From: Anoxypelagibacter sp902613655
GTDB taxonomy: Bacteria > Pseudomonadota > Alphaproteobacteria > Pelagibacterales > Pelagibacteraceae
NCBI GenBank assembly: GCA_902613655.1
Contig: CACMHR010000002.1
Span: 1 to 64,000, forward strand
Direction of reading: 5' to 3'
Length of the DNA: 64,000 nucleotides
In this document: one piece after another, positions 59,695-64,000 of the stretch
Layout of the letters: every line of letters begins with the position of its first letter
Position numbering within the stretch: the first letter of the stretch is position 1
Position numbers and translations under genes: made by a program
The notes under the pieces: model-generated
What the model saw: the letters and a program-made list of their open reading frames with translations, nothing else
Database searches by the model: none
What the model was told of the DNA's origin: nothing

Positions 59695-62225
59695 CCTGCA
59701 ATTATAAAATTTATTATTTTATTTTTCACAAAAATATTTTTTACAATTTTTTTGTCTTTGAGATTTTTTTTAATATTTTCAATTTTTTTTGCTTCAATTA
59801 ATGCATCCTTTTCGGACAAATCCTTTTTGGTAACCATTAAGCCCCTTTTTTTGCCATTAATTTGAACAACCAAAGTGACCTCCTGTTTTTCTAATAATGA
59901 TTTATTACCCTTTGGCCACTTTATTTCTCCATAGAAGTTTTTTCCCTCTAATTTAGATAAGCACTCACATGACAAATGTGGAGCAAAAGGTAGTAGCATT
60001 TTGATAAATTGAGTCTGGTAATTTAGAAATTTTTCATTGCTAATTTTTTTTTCAACATAATCCTCAAATAGTGAGGTAATCTCATAAATTTTAGCTATAG
60101 CTACGTTTAGTTGAAATTTCTCAATCAACTCAGTGATTTTAAAAACATATTCATTAAACTTTAAAGCAAACGTTTTTTCATCATCGTTTTCGGTTTTATT
60201 TCTGTTTAAAACTTTTTCATTTAGACTCCATACTCTTTGAATAAATTTGTGTGATGCTGAAACACCAGCAGTTGACCACTGAACATCTCTCTCTGGAGGG
60301 CTGTCTGAAAGAATAAACCATCTTACTGCATCAGCTCCGTAAATTTTAATCATACTCTCAGGGTCGACAATATTTTTCTTTGACTTCGACATTGCTTCTG
60401 ATGGACCGACTTTGATTTTAGATCCATCAATTTTTGACTTAATCCCTACTTTTGTATTTTCAATTTGATCTGGGCTAAGCCATTTACCTTTTTCATCTTT
60501 GTATGTTTCATGACAAACCATTCCTTGTGTAAATAATCCTTTAAAAGGCTCTTTAATATTTATCGCTTTATTACAGAATTTTATTGCACGCATAAAAAAT
60601 CTTGAATAAAGAAGATGTAAAATTGCATGCTCAATTCCCCCAATATATTGATCAACTGGCATCCAATATTTAAAAGACTCCTCATCAAATGCTTTTGATT
60701 TAATTTTTGGAGAACAAAATCTTATAAAGTACCATGAAGAGTCTACAAAAGTATCTAACGTGTCAGTTTCTCTTGTTGCCTCCTCACCTGTCTTTTTATA
60801 CTTAGTTTTCTTCCACGTTGGATGTGAATAAAGAGGATTCCCTTTTGAATTTACATCTATATTTTCTGGCAACTTAATTGGAAGTTCGCTTTTATCTACT
60901 GGTACAACTTCGCCATTTTTAAGATAAATCATAGGTATTGGACAACCCCAATATCTTTGTCTTGATACTCCCCAATCTTTTAACCTAAAAGTTATTTTCT
61001 TTTTACCTATCTTCTTATTCTCAATTTCTTTAACGATTTTCTGTTTGGCATCCGAAATTGTAAGGTCATTTAAAAATTCCGAATTTATTAAAACTCCATC
61101 GCCTGTATATGCTTCATTTTTTTGATTATTCTGGTTAGTATCTTTAGGTTTTACAACAGGAATAATCTCAATATTATATTTATTTGCAAATTCAAAATCT
61201 CTTTGGTCATGTGCTGGACATCCAAATATTGCACCTGTTCCATAATCCATAAGAATAAAATTTGAGATATAAATAGGAATTTTTTTATTCTTAATAAAAG
61301 GATGTTCAGCCTGCAAATCTGTTTTAAAACCAATCTTTTCAGCATTAGCAATTGCCTCTTCAGTAGTTCCTACCTGTGAGCATTCTTTTTTAAAATCCAA
61401 AAATTTAGGCAATTTTTTGTACTTTTCACATATTGGATGATCAATAGATACCGCTAAAAAAGTTGCTCCAAAAATTGTATCAGGTCGAGTGGTAAAAACT
61501 TTAATAAATTGTTCAATACCTGATACTTTGAAGTTTATTTCACACCCCACAGATTTTCCTATCCAATTTTTTTGCATTAATTTAACTCTTTCTGGCCACT
61601 CTTTAAGAGTGTCTAAATCCTCAAGTAATTCATCAGAGAATTTTGAAATATTAAAAAACCATTGAAACAATTTTTTTCTTTCTACTATGGCATTTGATCG
61701 CCAGCCTCTCCCATCAATTACTTGTTCATTAGCTAAAACAGATTTTTCTATTGGATCCCAATTTACATAAGTTTCTTTTCTTACAACTAAACCTTTATTA
61801 TAAAAGTCAATAAATAACTCCTGTTGATGTTTGTAATATTCTTCGTCGCAAGTAGAAATTTCAAGATCCCAGTCTATTGAAAGACCCAACAATTTGAGCT
61901 GGTGTTTCATTGCAGATATGTTTTTTTTGGTCCATTCTTTTGGATTTAAATTGTTTTCTCTTGCCGCATTTTCTGCTGGTAGACCAAAAGAATCCCATCC
62001 CATTGGATGCAATACATTAAATCCATTCATCATTTTGTATCTTGCTATAACGTCTCCAATTGCATAGTTTCGAACATGACCCATATGAATTTTTCCAGAT
62101 GGGTATGGAAACATTTCAAGGCAATAAAATTTTTTATTTTTATCTGTATTTTTAAATTTATTTTTTTTTTCAGACCAGAACGATTGCCATTTTTTATCTA
62201 TGTTTGATATATTGATTTTATCCAT
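59691..62225 (-). CDS. leuS: Leucyl-tRNA synthetase
   Basis: The 844-residue class I synthetase has HMGH at 47-50 in PSGKIHMGHVRNYAIGDV, the CP1 editing domain with FTTRPDTIFGATFLAV near 245-260 and MDYGTGAIFGCPAHDQRD near 328-345, WGCPIPM, ETDTLDTFVDSSWYF, and the second signature as AMSKSKKN near 611-617 (first Lys of KMSKS replaced by Ala). The C-terminal domain is complete. It charges tRNA-Leu in the cytosol. Confidence 0.97.
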   Translation of the reverse strand: MDKINISNIDKKWQSFWSEKKNKFKNTDKNKKFYCLEMFPYPSGKIHMGHVRNYAIGDVIARYKMMNGFNVLHPMGWDSFGLPAENAARENNLNPKEWTKKNISAMKHQLKLLGLSIDWDLEISTCDEEYYKHQQELFIDFYNKGLVVRKETYVNWDPIEKSVLANEQVIDGRGWRSNAIVERKKLFQWFFNISKFSDELLEDLDTLKEWPERVKLMQKNWIGKSVGCEINFKVSGIEQFIKVFTTRPDTIFGATFLAVSIDHPICEKYKKLPKFLDFKKECSQVGTTEEAIANAEKIGFKTDLQAEHPFIKNKKIPIYISNFILMDYGTGAIFGCPAHDQRDFEFANKYNIEIIPVVKPKDTNQNNQKNEAYTGDGVLINSEFLNDLTISDAKQKIVKEIENKKIGKKKITFRLKDWGVSRQRYWGCPIPMIYLKNGEVVPVDKSELPIKLPENIDVNSKGNPLYSHPTWKKTKYKKTGEEATRETDTLDTFVDSSWYFIRFCSPKIKSKAFDEESFKYWMPVDQYIGGIEHAILHLLYSRFFMRAIKFCNKAINIKEPFKGLFTQGMVCHETYKDEKGKWLSPDQIENTKVGIKSKIDGSKIKVGPSEAMSKSKKNIVDPESMIKIYGADAVRWFILSDSPPERDVQWSTAGVSASHKFIQRVWSLNEKVLNRNKTENDDEKTFALKFNEYVFKITELIEKFQLNVAIAKIYEITSLFEDYVEKKISNEKFLNYQTQFIKMLLPFAPHLSCECLSKLEGKNFYGEIKWPKGNKSLLEKQEVTLVVQINGKKRGLMVTKKDLSEKDALIEAKKIENIKKNLKDKKIVKNIFVKNKIINFIIAG

Positions 62226-62256
62226 AGAAATTAAATAATTAAAAAGTTATTTTCTA

Positions 62257-62799
62257 CTAACTTTTCTTTTTTTTCTTTTTTGACTCCGCATCTAGTAAAG
62301 CTGCTTTTTTTATTATATCCGACCTAATTGTATCTTCCAATCTATTCGAAGTTATTTTTGTTATTATACAATTTTCTTGCAACTTGCAGGTTTTTTTATG
62401 AATAATAATTTTTAAACTGTCAGCTCTAATTTGATTAGATAAAAATCTAATAGTAAATTTAAGTGAGTCATTTGTTGTGTTAGAATCTGTATACCAGTCT
62501 GTGATTATCATTCCACCTGAGTAATCTACAGTGACAAGAGGCATAAAATCTATGACATCAAATGTTGCCCTCCACAGGGGATTTGAGGTACTGAATTCAT
62601 AACTAGTCCCCCTTTTACCACCAAACAAACCTTCAGCACTTACACCACGGCCTTCTTCTAAATTTTTTCGTGCCCTTTCTCTTCCATCTGATGGAATGTT
62701 TCTTGCATCTCCAGCCTTAGGTAGTTTAAAGCCCCCCCCACAGGAGTTAAGGAATAATGAAATGAGTAAAATTATTGCAAATTTCTCTAAAAACTTCAT
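62257..62799 (-). CDS. DUF3576 domain lipoprotein
   Basis: The 180-residue lipoprotein has a signal peptide with lipobox FLNSC (Cys20), a poly-Gly start GGGFKLPKAGDARNIPSDGRERARKNLEEGRG typical of DUF3576, PLWRATFDVIDFMPLVTVDYSGGMIITDWY near 94-123 and a C-terminal Lys-rich end. These proteins are widespread outer-membrane-linked lipoproteins of unknown function in alphaproteobacteria, regularly next to leuS. It is divergent from the porin gene. Confidence 0.9.
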   Translation of the reverse strand: MKFLEKFAIILLISLFLNSCGGGFKLPKAGDARNIPSDGRERARKNLEEGRGVSAEGLFGGKRGTSYEFSTSNPLWRATFDVIDFMPLVTVDYSGGMIITDWYTDSNTTNDSLKFTIRFLSNQIRADSLKIIIHKKTCKLQENCIITKITSNRLEDTIRSDIIKKAALLDAESKKKKKKS

Positions 62800-62861
62800 A
62801 GTTTGATAATTTTTTATAATCTCAAAGGTTGCACATTAACATTAAAAAAACTCTATTTTTG

Positions 62862-62966
62862 TGTGTTATTTATACAACACAGTTAAGAAAAATACCATTA
62901 AATAGCATTAAACTATGAAAAATCAATGAATTTTGGGTACTTTGCTACCAGTTTATTTAAATAAAC
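62862..62966 (+). promoter_or_regulatory. Palindrome-rich leader upstream of the porin gene
   Basis: The gap between the DUF3576 and porin starts holds an inverted repeat TGTGTT (62862-62867)/AACACA (62876-62881) with an 8-base spacer, a GGTA (62936-62939)/TACC (62946-62949) hairpin and a perfect 16-bp palindrome GTTTATTTAAATAAAC (62951-62966) that ends 19 bases before the porin ATG. They could be operators or RNA stems of the leader. Promoter boxes could not be fixed with confidence. Confidence 0.4.
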
Positions 62967-62985
62967 AAATAACATGGAGATAAAC

Positions 62986-63993
62986 ATGAAAAACATAACA
63001 AAAGTGGGTCTATCTGCATTAGCTGGAGCACTGGCATTTACATCTGTACAAGCAGGTTCAATGTCACTTTCTGGTTCAATGGAAGGTAGTTACACAAAAA
63101 AAGGTGGGGCGAGTTCATCTCAACCCTTTGGTATGGACAAAGAACTTTCAGTTACTGGTTCAGGTGAATTAGATAACGGAGTTGGTGTTGCATACAAACA
63201 AACGATAACAGACGGTATGGCATATAACGATTCGGAACTTGTGTTCACGGGCGTTCCAATGTTAGGCGATGCTTCAATTGCGTTAACATCTACTGGTTCA
63301 CCAATCAGTGCGATCGATGACGTAACTCCAACAGCTTTCGAAGAAGCGAACGCTGCAGTAGGATCAATTGACGATGTTAATGGTTCAGATGGTACTTATG
63401 GTATCAGATATACATTAGCTGATGCTTTTGGTTCTGGAGTAAAAGTTGACGCAATGTACTTCTTCCAACACGGCGCAGGAGATGCTAATGCTGACAACGG
63501 TGTAGCAAATGCTGAAGGTGGTAAAGAAGATGGTTACGAAATTACCCTACAAGGTTCAGTTCCAGGTGTTGACGGACTAAGTCTTGGAGCGGGTTATGCT
63601 TTACTTAACAATTCAGATAAAGAAGCTGCTGCAGTAAGCAATAAGGACCAACAAGAAGGTACAGTGTATGCTAAATACAGCGTAGGTGCTTTCAGTTTTG
63701 GTGCACAGAAGTCTATTGTTGATGTAGCTGCTGCTAATAACGTAACTTTTGATACTGAATACTACGGTATTTCATATGCAGTGAGTGATAATCTTTCACT
63801 TTCATACAATGAAATCGAAAGTACTAAAGAATCAGAAGCAGGTGAAATTGAGCAAGATTTAGACTCAATTAGCATTTCATACACAATGGGTGGAATGACA
63901 ATTGGTATCCTAGATGCTGACTCATCTAATGATACATATAGTTCTGGATCATCTAAATCTGCAAGATCTGTTTCTATGTCAATTGCGTTTTAA
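62986..63993 (+). CDS. Outer-membrane porin
   Basis: I choose ATG 62986 (335 residues, MKNITKVGLSALAGALAFTSVQAG), with GGAG (62976-62979) as the ribosome site; the earlier in-frame ATG at 62974 overlaps that site. After the signal peptide (about 1-23) comes an alternating beta-strand pattern with Gly/Ser/Asp-rich turns, no Cys, and a C-terminal aromatic residue (SVSMSIAF), the BAM recognition signal. It is a general porin of the type seen in alphaproteobacteria and SAR11, mediating diffusion of nutrients. Codons are less A/T-biased than the neighbours, indicating high expression. Confidence 0.93.
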   Translation: MKNITKVGLSALAGALAFTSVQAGSMSLSGSMEGSYTKKGGASSSQPFGMDKELSVTGSGELDNGVGVAYKQTITDGMAYNDSELVFTGVPMLGDASIALTSTGSPISAIDDVTPTAFEEANAAVGSIDDVNGSDGTYGIRYTLADAFGSGVKVDAMYFFQHGAGDANADNGVANAEGGKEDGYEITLQGSVPGVDGLSLGAGYALLNNSDKEAAAVSNKDQQEGTVYAKYSVGAFSFGAQKSIVDVAAANNVTFDTEYYGISYAVSDNLSLSYNEIESTKESEAGEIEQDLDSISISYTMGGMTIGILDADSSNDTYSSGSSKSARSVSMSIAF

Positions 63994-64000
63994 AGACTAA

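Noticed and set aside
1..64000. CRISPR arrays, IS elements, prophage genes, rRNA genes
   Set aside because: No regularly spaced repeats, transposase/integrase motifs, phage structural genes or rRNA-like sequence were seen.

Overview
The window is strongly AT-rich chromosomal DNA with very short intergenic gaps, many stop/start overlaps of 1 to 14 bases, and lysine/asparagine/isoleucine-rich proteins. Gene content and order (hslU-hslV-his genes; rho-mnmE-mnmG-rsmG-parA-parB; hemE next to a PPSR gene; rpe-heparinase-purH; Na+ symporters beside acs; TRAP transporters) point to a streamlined marine alphaproteobacterium of the SAR11/Pelagibacterales type. This assignment rests on synteny and protein motifs read by eye. 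No rRNA gene, CRISPR array, insertion sequence or phage gene was seen.

Left part (1-12.3 kb): the tail of a membrane protein cut by the window edge; a photorepair neighbourhood (SDR without its catalytic tyrosine, short photolyase-like protein, small DUF2256 zinc-ribbon gene, photolyase-related protein of the PhrB type); folD, yggT and mscS; hemD-hemC facing tsaD-EVE; then acetyl-CoA synthetase with a lysine-rich N-terminal tail. From 13.1 to 17.5 kb lie a two-subunit Na+:solute symporter (DUF4212 plus large subunit) with its own leader and strong terminator, and a second SSS symporter with a small YggT-like partner. At 17.6-21.8 kb come rpe, heparinase II/III-like, purH and pterin dehydratase.

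Accessory part (21.8-32.3 kb): a FkbM methyltransferase, tRNA-Gly(GCC) with a clear promoter, then a catabolic island of sulfatase, pirin, TRAP transporter (DctM, DctQ, DctP), FAH-family hydrolase, extradiol-type dioxygenase, MhpA-like flavoprotein hydroxylase and BKACE (DUF849) protein. Together these read as uptake, possible desulfation, hydroxylation and meta-cleavage of an unidentified ring compound.

Replication part (32.3-62.2 kb): ubiH-like and hemE face PPSR-maf-aroE-coaE-dnaQ across a 264-base AT-rich gap. That gap holds one perfect DnaA box and a tandem 10-mer, and it sits in the hemE/PPSR position known for the Caulobacter origin, so it is the best oriC candidate. Further right are secB, fxsA, Tim44-like and Smr genes, hslVU, hisB-hisA-hisF-hisE (no hisH between B and A, and a 44-codon basic ORF between A and F), lolA, ftsK, hemH-hemJ, rho, an inserted three-gene glycosylation block, mnmE, mnmG, rsmG (carrying two parS palindromes), parA-parB, holA, lptE and leuS. 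The right end has a DUF3576 lipoprotein and a porin with a palindrome-rich leader.
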